The position numbers and the translations under genes were made by a program. A DNA stretch of 64,000 nt, taken from NCBI RefSeq assembly GCF_000307165.1, contig NC_018704.1, positions 2,046,001 through 2,110,000 of the forward strand, written 5' to 3'. Positions 17,212-25,573 of this stretch are shown here, one piece after another (the first letter of the stretch is position 1; each line of letters begins with the position of its first letter). The DNA is from Amphibacillus xylanus NBRC 15112 (GTDB lineage: Bacteria; Bacillota; Bacilli; Bacillales; Amphibacillaceae). The notes under the pieces were generated by a model, which worked only from the letters and a program-made list of their open reading frames with translations, had not been told where the DNA came from and ran no database searches.

Positions 17212-19131
17212 TTAACCCCAAATCTTAATATAGTTTTTGCCTGCTGTTAGTCGGTTAAGCGGACCGATTGGACTATTATCAGTACGAATCTCGCCAAGTA
17301 AATCTTCTTCAACAACTACGTCACTACCATCTGGTTGATCGAATTGAGCATCAACTATTCTGACACGAGGTAATGTTGCTGTCGATTGAATCTCACCTGT
17401 CATTTGGTTAAATTCTTCTGGCAATTCACATGAGAGATACACTTCTTCACCTTTATCGATGATTTCAAATTTAGGATCAAAGTTATGATCTACCCAGTTT
17501 TCCAGTTCATTTTCGTATGGATCAGCACCATTTAGGTAGGCATTACGATTAATATAAACTGGTTGGTCAACACGGTTAAATGCAGCATGATCTGCATGGA
17601 TTTCGTGAACTACTTCGATATATTTTTCTAAAGAAGATGGATATCCCTTATAGTGAGCTGTTCCAACTCCTTCAAGACCTTCTTTTCCAATATAGATATT
17701 GTTATAGAAACGATCATCGCCACCATAGACAAGCGCAAATCCTGCCACTTTAGTACTGTGTGGTAAATGATATTGTGTAGAACGATCGAGTTCTTTACGG
17801 TGAACCATCTTACCAGCAAACAGGTTGTTCACATATGCTCCACCTTGGGCGATGTTATCCAGTGCATACGATGAACCGAAAATATTATTATCGACTAAGT
17901 ATGGGCCATGGCTTACCTCAACAAATAAGTCACGGTTGTTTTGATAGAAAATATTTTGGTTAATACGTGTGCCTTGAGTTTGCCAGTCTAACCACAGTCC
18001 TAGTGAACAGTCATGGATACGGTTATTATGAATTTGAACGTCAATTGCTGCGTGAAGCTTAATCCCAGCAATTTCATGTCCGTAAAACTCACGCTTTAAA
18101 GCAATATTATAAATATGGTTATCATAGATTTCACTAAATACGCAACCTAAGTGGCCAACAATACCATTTTGACCACAGTCATAGATCGTATTATTACGAA
18201 TAATATGTGAACCAATTGTTTCTTTACTCCAACCTTTACGTTCTGCATCAAAAACAGATTCTAATTGGTATTGATATCCTGGCTTGTCACGACGGATTGT
18301 ACGGTAATGGTGACCTGTTGATTTTTCCTTACCGATACTAATCGCACTACATTTTGCATCGTGAATAATGTTGTCTTCAATTATCCAACCCTTACTCCAA
18401 TTAGCACCAATTAATCCAGGCTGATCAGCTGTTGGAGGTGACCAAGGTGTCGCTGCATGCGCCATTTCAAAGCCTCTAACAGTAATATAATCAATGCCTG
18501 TCTCCTCTGGATAAAAACAAGAACGACGAACATTAATCTCAACTAGCTCTTCATTAGGATCTGCTCCGTGGAAGTTCGCATAAATTGTTGTATTGTCCTG
18601 ATCAACTTCTGTATACCAGACATATTTTGTCTGTTCAGGATTATGAATTGGAACGACCTGACGTGTCCAATGATCATTTGTTTCAGTTTTAACTTCTGGG
18701 TTTAGTAATTTTTCATATGCACTTACTTCATAGAATGACATCCCATTTAAGTATACATCACCTAAATGTCTTGGTTCTTCAATCGTAAGGAGCCAATCAC
18801 CAAAAACAGTTTCAACGTATGGATTAAAATCACCGAAAAATTCATTCGGAATGACGACTTTCCAAACGTTACCTTCAACCAATTGCCAATCTTTAATCTC
18901 TTCCGAACCTTTTATGACAACGCTTTCACCTTCAGCCGCCTGATATGTAATTCGACGCTGATCGCTTAATCCCTTATATTTAGGTTTCACCCATTCACGG
19001 TAGACACCTTCATGTACTGTGATTGTATCCCCTGGAATAGCAAGTGAAGCAGCTTTATTAATTGTTAAAAATGGGTCATCAATTGTTCCTGTTGCTTGAT
19101 CAGATCCATTTTTCGCTACATGATAATCCAC
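17212..19131 (-). CDS. GH120 family beta-xylosidase (right-handed beta-helix)
   Basis: A 639-residue protein with the parallel beta-helix pattern (repeated xNxI/Hx turns such as IHNNRIHDCS and INQNIFYQNN) and a DUF1565-like start, YHVAKNGSDQATGT. It follows, as I recall it, the sequence of the GH120 beta-xylosidase XylC of Thermoanaerobacterium saccharolyticum. With the GTG start used here, the expected acid/base Glu353 (GHEIAGIK) and nucleophile Asp382 (LWLDWQTQ) fall at the same numbers as in that enzyme. The start is GTG 19131, eight bases after AAAGGTGG; an upstream in-frame GTG lies inside that ribosome site. No signal peptide, so it acts on imported xylo-oligosaccharides. The divergent AraC gene probably regulates it. 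Confidence 0.88.
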   Translation of the reverse strand: MDYHVAKNGSDQATGTIDDPFLTINKAASLAIPGDTITVHEGVYREWVKPKYKGLSDQRRITYQAAEGESVVIKGSEEIKDWQLVEGNVWKVVIPNEFFGDFNPYVETVFGDWLLTIEEPRHLGDVYLNGMSFYEVSAYEKLLNPEVKTETNDHWTRQVVPIHNPEQTKYVWYTEVDQDNTTIYANFHGADPNEELVEINVRRSCFYPEETGIDYITVRGFEMAHAATPWSPPTADQPGLIGANWSKGWIIEDNIIHDAKCSAISIGKEKSTGHHYRTIRRDKPGYQYQLESVFDAERKGWSKETIGSHIIRNNTIYDCGQNGIVGHLGCVFSEIYDNHIYNIALKREFYGHEIAGIKLHAAIDVQIHNNRIHDCSLGLWLDWQTQGTRINQNIFYQNNRDLFVEVSHGPYLVDNNIFGSSYALDNIAQGGAYVNNLFAGKMVHRKELDRSTQYHLPHSTKVAGFALVYGGDDRFYNNIYIGKEGLEGVGTAHYKGYPSSLEKYIEVVHEIHADHAAFNRVDQPVYINRNAYLNGADPYENELENWVDHNFDPKFEIIDKGEEVYLSCELPEEFNQMTGEIQSTATLPRVRIVDAQFDQPDGSDVVVEEDLLGEIRTDNSPIGPLNRLTAGKNYIKIWG

Positions 19132-19188
19132 TTTAAATTCCACCTTTCTATATTTAACTTGAATTATCTTAATTATAAGTAGATCAAA

Positions 19189-19218
19189 TAGACAGTTCTA
19201 TTCCTATTGTAGTATACT
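19189..19218 (+). promoter_or_regulatory. Promoter of the AraC-family regulator
   Basis: TAGACA-N18-TATACT, about 35 bases before the AGGAGGG ribosome site of the regulator gene. Confidence 0.5.
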
Positions 19219-19254
19219 TTAAGACATTATTTGTGTTTGTCAGGAGGGTCGACA

Positions 19255-20010
19255 ATGGTCTTTTTTCAATCACACGGTGTGGAGGAAAAGGAGTTTTTCC
19301 ACTATATGCCACTAACTGAATATCAGTTTCCACTTCACTTCCACCGCGCTTATGAACTGATATTTGTGAAAAAGGGGAAACTGCTCGTTACAGTTAACCA
19401 AATTGAATATACACTAAATACGAATCAGCTAATTTTTATCTTTAGTAATCACATCCATGAAATCAAACGACTTGGTGATTCGGAAGTGACGATAATTTTA
19501 TTTTCACCGGAACTAATTGGTGATTTCTTCACTGAATATAAAGGCTGGAGTCCAAACAATCCTGTCCTAACGCTTGAGCAACAACCACAGTTAGAAAAAC
19601 TTGATTCTATCTATAAACAAAAAAGTTTTCTATATCAAATTTGTGGTGAATTAATCGACCAAACAGAATTTAAAAAAGTTGAAAGCTCCAACAAAACAAG
19701 GCTATTACACCGGATCTTACTATTTGTTGATGAAAATTACCATCATAACTGTACATTAAAAGACGTCGCAAAACATTTACGTTATGACTATCCCTATTTA
19801 TCAAAATTATTTGTTCAAATGACGAATATGACATTTACCGATTACTTAAATAACTATCGTATCTCACAAGCTTGCTATTTACTAAAGAATAGCGGTCTAT
19901 CAGTCGGAGAGATTGCGAGTCAATGTGGCTACAATCAACTACGAACCTTCCATCGAAATTTTAGAGATATCATTGGGAAGTCACCAAGACAATATCGAGA
20001 CAATCATTAA
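19255..20010 (+). CDS. AraC family transcriptional regulator
   Basis: A 251-residue regulator: an N-terminal cupin-like ligand domain (FPLHFHRAYELIFVKKGKLLVTVN, about 22-45) and a C-terminal pair of helix-turn-helix motifs (about 150-251) with the family end LSVGEIASQCGYNQLRTFHRNFRDIIGKSPRQYR. ATG 19255 is chosen because AGGAGGG lies seven bases upstream. It is divergent from the GH120 beta-xylosidase gene across 123 bp, so it probably controls that gene in response to a xylo-sugar. This is inference from position. Confidence 0.9.
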   Translation: MVFFQSHGVEEKEFFHYMPLTEYQFPLHFHRAYELIFVKKGKLLVTVNQIEYTLNTNQLIFIFSNHIHEIKRLGDSEVTIILFSPELIGDFFTEYKGWSPNNPVLTLEQQPQLEKLDSIYKQKSFLYQICGELIDQTEFKKVESSNKTRLLHRILLFVDENYHHNCTLKDVAKHLRYDYPYLSKLFVQMTNMTFTDYLNNYRISQACYLLKNSGLSVGEIASQCGYNQLRTFHRNFRDIIGKSPRQYRDNH

Positions 20011-20011
20011 T

Positions 20012-20090
20012 TGTGCGTGCGTTCGCACTAGTGGTGGTGAGATATTTGGAAAATGAGTGTGAAATTCGGGAATTTCTGTGCGAACACACG
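20012..20090. repeat. GTGCG-family repeat, locus 2 (short)
   Basis: Contains GTGCGTGCGTTCGCAC and decayed copies (GAGTGTGAAATTCGG, TGTGCGAACACAC). It lies between the convergent AraC and Rpn-like genes. Confidence 0.75.
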
Positions 20091-20171
20091 ACAAGATATA
20101 GAGAAATCCGGGATTAACGGATGAGCTTCTACAACATGGGACTTTTGCGTAATATTAAGGGTAGCGTTTTT

Positions 20172-20984
20172 TCATAAATCAATCATTGGAATTGTTAATG
20201 CAAGCTCATCGAGTTCTTCGATCGTCAATTCTGTGTAATCAATAATTTGTTGATAGGGTAAGCCTGAACGGATCATTTTAAGTGCGATCCGTTCTTTTTC
20301 CTGCTTTTCGCCAAAATATTGCCATTCAAAAATATTCAACGGATCTTCCTTGACGATCGCAGGCCGATTTGCCGTTGTAGCTGGTTGTCTACTGAGGTGA
20401 TTTGCCAGTTTGAAATAGGGATCATTGTTCACCAGCTTAACAAATAATTGGGGTTTTTCCTTAGTTTTTAAGTGACAAATAAAGTAAAGCCACTTTTCTA
20501 AAGCAGTCTCTGGTGTTTGTGAGGTAAATTTCAGTAATTCTATGTAATGGATATGTTGTGTGTATTCAATTGAGGGTGTTTGAAAGCAATGATGGTAATG
20601 GTCACTTTCCTGTAAAAGATTAAAATTTAAAATATGAATCGTATAGCGATCTGCTTGACGATGCGTTTCAATCTGATTCAGCCGATGACTAATCTGTAAT
20701 TTACTCGTCTTCTTTTGAAAATAATCATGATCATGAATTTGCACACGAATCACCAATGGCTTATCCGTCTCGGTCACCGCAGTCAGTAGCCAACTTGACG
20801 GTTGAGCTAGCGAGTAATAGGAACCTTCCCCTTGCGCATTTTCAATTTGCTTGATTGGCACTTTTAATGATTGACTTAAAATTGCATTTAAAAAACTCCG
20901 TAACAATAACTGACTTGCCTTCGTTCTTTTAAAGAACAACAGCTCAATTTGTTTTAGAAAAAGATACTGTCGCTCATCTTGCAT
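20172..20984 (-). CDS. Rpn-like (PD-(D/E)XK transposase-related) protein, probably inactive
   Basis: A 270-residue protein resembling the Rpn/PDDEXK_2 group. The N-terminal FLNAIL, the LNFNLLQESDHYHHCFQT strand, HYIELLKFTSQ and EKWLYFI blocks appear in the usual order, followed by a C-terminal GEKQEKERIALKMIRSGLPY…ITxLT-like tail. In active Rpn nucleases an lDV…nIExQ segment carries the catalytic residues. Here that region (LLTAVTETDKPLVIRVQI) has Arg in place of Glu, so nuclease activity is doubtful. ATG 20984 is preferred, nine bases after GAGGTG. Such genes behave as mobile or expanded accessory genes in Bacillota. Confidence 0.65.
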   Translation of the reverse strand: MQDERQYLFLKQIELLFFKRTKASQLLLRSFLNAILSQSLKVPIKQIENAQGEGSYYSLAQPSSWLLTAVTETDKPLVIRVQIHDHDYFQKKTSKLQISHRLNQIETHRQADRYTIHILNFNLLQESDHYHHCFQTPSIEYTQHIHYIELLKFTSQTPETALEKWLYFICHLKTKEKPQLFVKLVNNDPYFKLANHLSRQPATTANRPAIVKEDPLNIFEWQYFGEKQEKERIALKMIRSGLPYQQIIDYTELTIEELDELALTIPMIDL

Positions 20985-21146
20985 ATAAACTATCACCTCT
21001 CGTTTTACTTTAAAATACCACAGTTTGATTACTTTGTAAAAAATCCCCTTTATGTGTAATGAGTGAATTTTTTAGGCTAAACTCTCGTTTTTTAATAGAA
21101 TTTAGCAAATTCTGCTATATTTTTGGCATTGTATAATTATTTATCA

Positions 21147-21180
21147 CAAAAAAACGAACCTTTTTTTAGATTAGGTTCGC
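21147..21180 (-). terminator. Terminator of the AEC transporter gene
   Basis: GCGAACCTaat … AGGTTCG stem with seven T on the minus strand. Confidence 0.85.
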
Positions 21181-22104
21181 TTAAAATAACAGTCTTGCTA
21201 AATAGACAACGCCTGTAACGGTGATCGCTGATGCAATTGTTGAAAACATCACTGTTTGAGTCGCAAATGCTGGGTCACGACTATACTCCTGCGCTATGAC
21301 AGAGCTATTTACCGATGTTGGCATAGCTGATGCAATCAACAGCGCCTGTGCGGTAATACCTTCAAGGCCAAAAATAATGATCATGAAGTAGGCAATAATT
21401 GGACCACCGATTAAACGAATCAATACACTTAAATAAACAAGTCGAAGTCCTTTTGTTAATTTTATCGTCGCCATCTGTGCACCAATTGTAAATAGCGCCA
21501 TTCCTACCATTGCATTCGCAACATATCCAGCAGGCACTAGCACCATATTCGGTAATGGAACATTAACGTAATTTAGAATAATCCCAAGAACTAATCCATA
21601 TAAAACCGGCATCCGGAAAAACCCGAGTAACCCTTTTAACTTTCCTTTTTCTGATGCTCGGATGGAAAAAATCCCGTAAGAAAATAGGAACATATTTTGA
21701 AAAGTTAGTGCGACAACCTGAATTGAGGTAGCCAATGGATCACCTTGAAATACAAGCGCATTAACTGGAATACCGTAATTTCCTGAATTAAAGAAGATCG
21801 TACTGTTCGTAAATAATGTTCTCAAATTATCATCAAGTTTTAGAACTTTTCCAACGATCATTGAAATTAGAAAAATGATCGCCACAAATAAAACGAAAAA
21901 CGATAATACTTTTATGAAAAACATACCAGAAAACTCTGCTCGATACATCGCATTAAAAATAAATCCAGGCGCCAGAAAATAGATATTTATTTTAGCTAAC
22001 GTTGATAAATCGAGCTGATATTTTATTTGAATCAAATAACCGATAAGCATCATAACAAATACCGGTCCAATAATCTCTCGTAAAATCAGTGATAATTCCG
22101 CCAT
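21181..22104 (-). CDS. AEC family transporter (auxin efflux carrier-like)
   Basis: A 307-residue membrane protein with ten hydrophobic segments, the size and pattern of bacterial AEC permeases (MleP/MdcF relatives). Typical stretches are INIYFLAPGFIFNAMY, the FNSGNYGIPVNALVFQG segment in the middle, and ASAMPTSVNSSVIAQEY near the C-terminus. Such proteins move small carboxylates such as malate or malonate; the substrate here is unknown. GGGGA lies before the ATG. It stands alone, ended by its own terminator. Confidence 0.88.
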   Translation of the reverse strand: MAELSLILREIIGPVFVMMLIGYLIQIKYQLDLSTLAKINIYFLAPGFIFNAMYRAEFSGMFFIKVLSFFVLFVAIIFLISMIVGKVLKLDDNLRTLFTNSTIFFNSGNYGIPVNALVFQGDPLATSIQVVALTFQNMFLFSYGIFSIRASEKGKLKGLLGFFRMPVLYGLVLGIILNYVNVPLPNMVLVPAGYVANAMVGMALFTIGAQMATIKLTKGLRLVYLSVLIRLIGGPIIAYFMIIIFGLEGITAQALLIASAMPTSVNSSVIAQEYSRDPAFATQTVMFSTIASAITVTGVVYLARLLF

Positions 22105-22195
22105 CTCGTCCCCAACTTCCTTTTTTTCTTATCTATCATTAAATAGAGAGAAAACACTTTTTTTAGTATATCGAAGTCTTGAATATTTGTCATAT

Positions 22196-22240
22196 CGAGC
22201 TTGTGTATACTTCGTTGAACTTGAATGTATATGCACTTCT
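22196..22240. repeat. Decayed two-unit copy of the 20-bp array family
   Basis: GAGCTTGTGTATACTTCGTT followed by GAACTTGAATGTATATGCAC aligns with two consecutive units of the 4541-5400 array (AACTTGTGTGTATTTTCGAA type). It suggests the family is dispersed and that this locus is an eroded or seed copy. Confidence 0.5.
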
Positions 22241-22242
22241 AC

Positions 22243-22282
22243 AAAAAAAGAGTTGAATCAGTTTGATCACTTGATTCAACTC
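22243..22282 (-). terminator. Terminator downstream of the phasin-like gene
   Basis: Perfect GAGTTGAATCA / TGATTCAACTC stem followed by seven T on the minus strand; it lies 117 bases beyond the phasin-like gene. Confidence 0.75.
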
Positions 22283-22398
22283 ATATATACACGATCATTA
22301 AAAACTACCCAATTTAAAATTTGAGTAAATAAGCCAAATAAACATAAATGATAAGACGTTTATGGAGATTGATCACAGCAATAACGAGTCAAGAAAGC

Positions 22399-22668
22399 TT
22401 ATTCCTCAAGCATAATTTTTTGCTCTAATGCTTCAATTCGCGCTTCTAGGCGGGCAATATCATCCTGCGTTGCAAAATTTAAATCTTTTAAAATCGTCCG
22501 TTGCTTTTCTTCGCCCTTCTTCTGATACGTCTTCAGAACTTCCTTCGCTTCGTCGCGCGTTATTTCACCTTTTTTAACTAGCTCATCAATCACCTGCTCG
22601 GCTTTTTCCAAACCAGCCGCAGCTAAACCAATTCCAAGTGCAATACCTTTTTTAAAAGCATCTCTCAT
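22399..22668 (-). CDS. Phasin-like coiled-coil protein
   Basis: An 89-residue protein. A short hydrophobic start (FKKGIALGIGLAAAGLEKAEQVIDELVKKGEI) is followed by a charged helical region ending in a heptad-like IARLEARIEALEQK segment. This is the layout of the small phasin/PhaF-related proteins found in many Bacillota, including ones that make no polyhydroxyalkanoate. A role at granule or membrane surfaces is known only for the wider family. The ATG follows AGGGAGC. Confidence 0.75.
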   Translation of the reverse strand: MRDAFKKGIALGIGLAAAGLEKAEQVIDELVKKGEITRDEAKEVLKTYQKKGEEKQRTILKDLNFATQDDIARLEARIEALEQKIMLEE

Positions 22669-22732
22669 TATGATCAGCTCCCTTAATAAATTTAACGCTT
22701 CATCTTAATTATATTCCACAACTACAAAAACA

Positions 22733-23410
22733 CTAAACATTTCTAATTTGCCAATCAATTGGCTTTAGACCTGCTTGCTCGAGATGCTGATTTGCCTGTG
22801 AAAAAGGCTTACTGCCAAAAAAGCCACGATATGATGATAATGGACTTGGGTGCGGTGACTTAATTACGAGGTGTTTGCTTGTATCGATTAGTCGTTCTTT
22901 TTTCTGAGCTGACGCGCCCCATAGGAAATAAACGACTGGATCTGATTTTTCATTCAAGCTTTCGATGACCCGCTCAGTAAACTGCTCCCAGCCAATCCCT
23001 TGATGAGAATTCGCCTCACCTGCACGAACCGTTAATACAGTATTTAACATTAGCACACCTTGCTCTGCCCATTTTACCAAATGACCATGGTTAGGAATTG
23101 GCAGGCCGAGATCACTATGTAATTCTTGATAAATATTTCTTAGCGATGGTGGAATTTTGACACCAGGCTGCACTGAAAAACTCAAGCCATGCGCCTGATT
23201 CGGACCGTGATACGGATCCTGACCTAGAATGACCACTTTTACATCCTCGAATGAGGTCATATTGAGCGCATTGAAGATCTCCACTTTTTCTGGATAAACG
23301 ACCTGTTCTGCATATTCTTTTGCCAAAAACTCACCCATCTGAATGAAGTAAGGCTTATTGAATTCTGCTTTTAATATTGGCTCCCAGTCATTTGTTAAAA
23401 GTTCTTTCAT
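22733..23410 (-). CDS. ung: Uracil-DNA glycosylase
   Basis: A 225-residue family 1 UDG, which removes uracil from DNA by hydrolysing the glycosidic bond. The water-activating loop GQDPYHG has Asp65 and the uracil-binding HPSPLS loop has His187. Length and numbering match the B. subtilis enzyme. The ATG at 23410 gives that length; an in-frame GTG seven codons upstream overlaps the AGAGG ribosome site. Confidence 0.97.
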   Translation of the reverse strand: MKELLTNDWEPILKAEFNKPYFIQMGEFLAKEYAEQVVYPEKVEIFNALNMTSFEDVKVVILGQDPYHGPNQAHGLSFSVQPGVKIPPSLRNIYQELHSDLGLPIPNHGHLVKWAEQGVLMLNTVLTVRAGEANSHQGIGWEQFTERVIESLNEKSDPVVYFLWGASAQKKERLIDTSKHLVIKSPHPSPLSSYRGFFGSKPFSQANQHLEQAGLKPIDWQIRNV

Positions 23411-23442
23411 AATTTGAGTACATCCTCTCACTTTGATTAAAG

Positions 23443-23468
23443 AAGAACTGGCATCGGCCAGTTCTCAT
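23443..23468 (-). terminator. Probable terminator of the amidase gene
   Basis: Perfect eight-bp stem GAACTGGC/GCCAGTTC with a four-base loop. On the minus strand it is followed by the weak tract TTCTTTAAT, so read-through into ung is possible. Confidence 0.5.
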
Positions 23469-23484
23469 CCTAATAGTTCCATTT

Positions 23485-23625
23485 TGGGTGCGATCGCACT
23501 CAATTCGCCGATTTCGCACCCAATCTAAAAATTTCGCTCTATGTCGTAGTGCGTTCGCACCCAATTTAGGAATTTCGCACATAATCATAGTGCGTTCGCA
23601 CACAAGTCGAAAATTTCGCACACTA
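23485..23625. repeat. GTGCG-family repeat, locus 3
   Basis: Four inverted or half copies of GTGCG…CGCAC (GTGCGATCGCAC once, GTGCGTTCGCAC twice) with TTTCGCACxxAATC spacers, in the opposite orientation to locus 1. It lies in the gap between the amidase and ung genes. Translation of the minus strand here is open but repetitive and not coding. Confidence 0.85.
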
Positions 23626-23647
23626 AACATTCTCAAATCAACTTTTT

Positions 23648-25135
23648 CTAAATAACTTCAACTACTTTTCCTTTCCATAGCTCGGATTGTTCGATTTGGC
23701 TTGCTAATTGAATGAGTTGATCTTCTCTTCCTTTACCAGCGACAAACTGAACCCCCATTGGTAAGCCTTCGCGTGTAATAAACGTTGGTACACTCATTGC
23801 TGGTTGACCAGTCAAGTTTGCCAACTGAGTAAATGGTGTATAAGTTAAGCTCGGTAGGAACATATCATAAATTAATTTCTGCTGCTCTGTTTTTGATAAG
23901 TAATTAATTTTTAGCAGTCGCTCTTGCATATCTTCACTCGGCTCAAGCTCGCCTATTTGTGGTGCTGTATCTGCATTTGTCGGTGTTAAATACAGATCAA
24001 ACTCCTCGTGAAACTTAGCCATTTGATAAGCTGCGAGATCCCAACCATTTAAGCTCTCACTATAATCAGCAGCGGAAATGCTTTTTCCTGCTTCACTTAA
24101 TGCCCATGTCATCAACTCCATATCCTCAGGTGCTAGATCATGACCTAGTCCACGGCTGAGTTGAATGATCACATGATTCATTTCACCACTATTCATAATA
24201 TAGTAAGCCTTCATGAGATCAACACCGTTAACCGGAGCCTCTTTTTCAACAACTTCATGCCCCTGATCTTCCAACCACTTAGCCATTTGGTAAACTGACT
24301 GCTTTGCTGCATCACTAACCGCCGTACGCACAGGGGAGGCAGTCGTAAACGCTATTCTTAACTTTTTCATAGGTGAATTTTTTGTTAAATCAAAAAAACT
24401 TCCATCATAAAGTGGCGTCTGGTAAGCAGCTTCAGGTTGAACAACTTGGAGCACGTCCAAGAGTGCTGCACTATCGCGAACTGTACGGCTCAGGACAAAA
24501 TCAATTGCTGCTCCTTGCCACGAGCGACCAACACCCGGACCTACCGGCGTTCTTCCACGAGTTGGTTTTAAACCAAATAAACCAGAAAAGCCAGCCGGAA
24601 TTCTAATTGAGCCACCACCATCGCTAGCTCCAGCAACAGGAACGACACCACTTGCTACAAGCGCTGCCGCCCCACCACTTGACCCGCCTGGTGAATGATT
24701 AAGATTCCAAGGATTACGTGTTGGACCGTAAAGCTCTGCCTCTGTAATATTTTTCAAGCCAAATTCTGGCGTTGTTGTGTGACCGAGCATTATAAAGCCT
24801 GCATCCTTCAGTCGAGCGGTAAAGTTCGAATCATATTGAGCAATATTTTTCGACAAAAGCTTTGAACCTGAACTTAGCACTTCTCCTTTTATTGCATGGG
24901 AAATATCTTTTAAAAACATCGGCACACCGAAAAATGGCTGATCATTATCTGTTAAATTATCAATCTCTATGTAAGCACGCTTCTTGCGCGTCCGGGCCAC
25001 CGCATTAAGCTTAGGGTTCACTTCTTCCATTCTTTCAAATGCAAGATCTGCTAAATCTCTTGGTGAGACTTCTTTTTTGCGAACCAACTCAGCTAATCCA
25101 ACTGCATCTAGTGATAGGTAAGTCTTTAAATCCAT
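23648..25135 (-). CDS. Amidase-signature family hydrolase
   Basis: A 495-residue amidase with the Ser-cisSer-Lys triad: Lys76 (VPMFLKDI), cis-Ser152 (SPGGSSGG) and nucleophile Ser176 (DGGGSIRIP). It hydrolyses a carboxamide to acid and ammonia. The length and the absence of any gatB/gatC neighbour argue against GatA of the tRNA amidotransferase. The substrate is unknown. GAGGGGG lies eight bases before the ATG. Confidence 0.92.
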   Translation of the reverse strand: MDLKTYLSLDAVGLAELVRKKEVSPRDLADLAFERMEEVNPKLNAVARTRKKRAYIEIDNLTDNDQPFFGVPMFLKDISHAIKGEVLSSGSKLLSKNIAQYDSNFTARLKDAGFIMLGHTTTPEFGLKNITEAELYGPTRNPWNLNHSPGGSSGGAAALVASGVVPVAGASDGGGSIRIPAGFSGLFGLKPTRGRTPVGPGVGRSWQGAAIDFVLSRTVRDSAALLDVLQVVQPEAAYQTPLYDGSFFDLTKNSPMKKLRIAFTTASPVRTAVSDAAKQSVYQMAKWLEDQGHEVVEKEAPVNGVDLMKAYYIMNSGEMNHVIIQLSRGLGHDLAPEDMELMTWALSEAGKSISAADYSESLNGWDLAAYQMAKFHEEFDLYLTPTNADTAPQIGELEPSEDMQERLLKINYLSKTEQQKLIYDMFLPSLTYTPFTQLANLTGQPAMSVPTFITREGLPMGVQFVAGKGREDQLIQLASQIEQSELWKGKVVEVI

Positions 25136-25232
25136 TATGATTGCCCCCTCAGTTATATTTATTACAGTATAGCAGAATTACAGATAATAGAAAAATTCAA
25201 AGTTGATGACTGTGGGTGAATAATTTTTTATA

Positions 25233-25285
25233 AAAAAAGCCTTCTCCCGTATCCCGCTTTATCAGCATCATACTAGATCTGGCTT
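25233..25285 (-). terminator. Possible terminator of the methionine operon
   Basis: AAAAAGCC / GGCTTTTT arms enclose a GC-containing loop (CCCGTATCCCG), with seven T on the minus strand. It falls just after the tautomerase gene. The stem is short relative to the loop. Confidence 0.4.
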
Positions 25286-25297
25286 TTTATGATCAAA

Positions 25298-25486
25298 CTA
25301 TTCTTCGTCACTAAGTAGCACGCCACCGACTGCATACTCAGACTTTTTCATATCTTCTAAAAAGACAACGACTTTATCTCGTGATGCACCGGTTGTTTCG
25401 ACTATTGCATCAGTTACTTTTTCAACGCAGGCACGTTTTTGCTCTTCTGTGCGACCTGCTAACATTTTTATCGTGACATATGGCAT
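25298..25486 (-). CDS. 4-oxalocrotonate tautomerase family enzyme
   Basis: A 62-residue protein of the exact size of 4-OT subunits. After removal of Met it has the catalytic N-terminal Pro (PYVTIKMLAGRTEEQK), the conserved Arg in AGR, and the C-terminal GGVLLSDEE. GGAAGTGG lies six bases before this ATG; the longer in-frame extension has no such site. It keto-enolises 2-oxo acids. It is the last gene of a SAM-riboswitch-controlled cluster, which hints at a substrate from sulfur amino acid or 2-oxobutyrate metabolism, but that is inference. Confidence 0.9.
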   Translation of the reverse strand: MPYVTIKMLAGRTEEQKRACVEKVTDAIVETTGASRDKVVVFLEDMKKSEYAVGGVLLSDEE

Positions 25487-25573
25487 GATAGTCCACTTCC
25501 TTTTTTCAAAAAATAATTTACCGTTAGTGTACACTACCTGCGAAGAAAAATCATCCATTCACCTAACTGTAGC

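Noticed and set aside
23648-25135. GatA subunit of the Glu-tRNA amidotransferase
   Set aside because: It carries the shared amidase triad, but there are no gatB or gatC neighbours and the protein lacks GatA-specific sequence around the triad, so a general amidase is the safer call.
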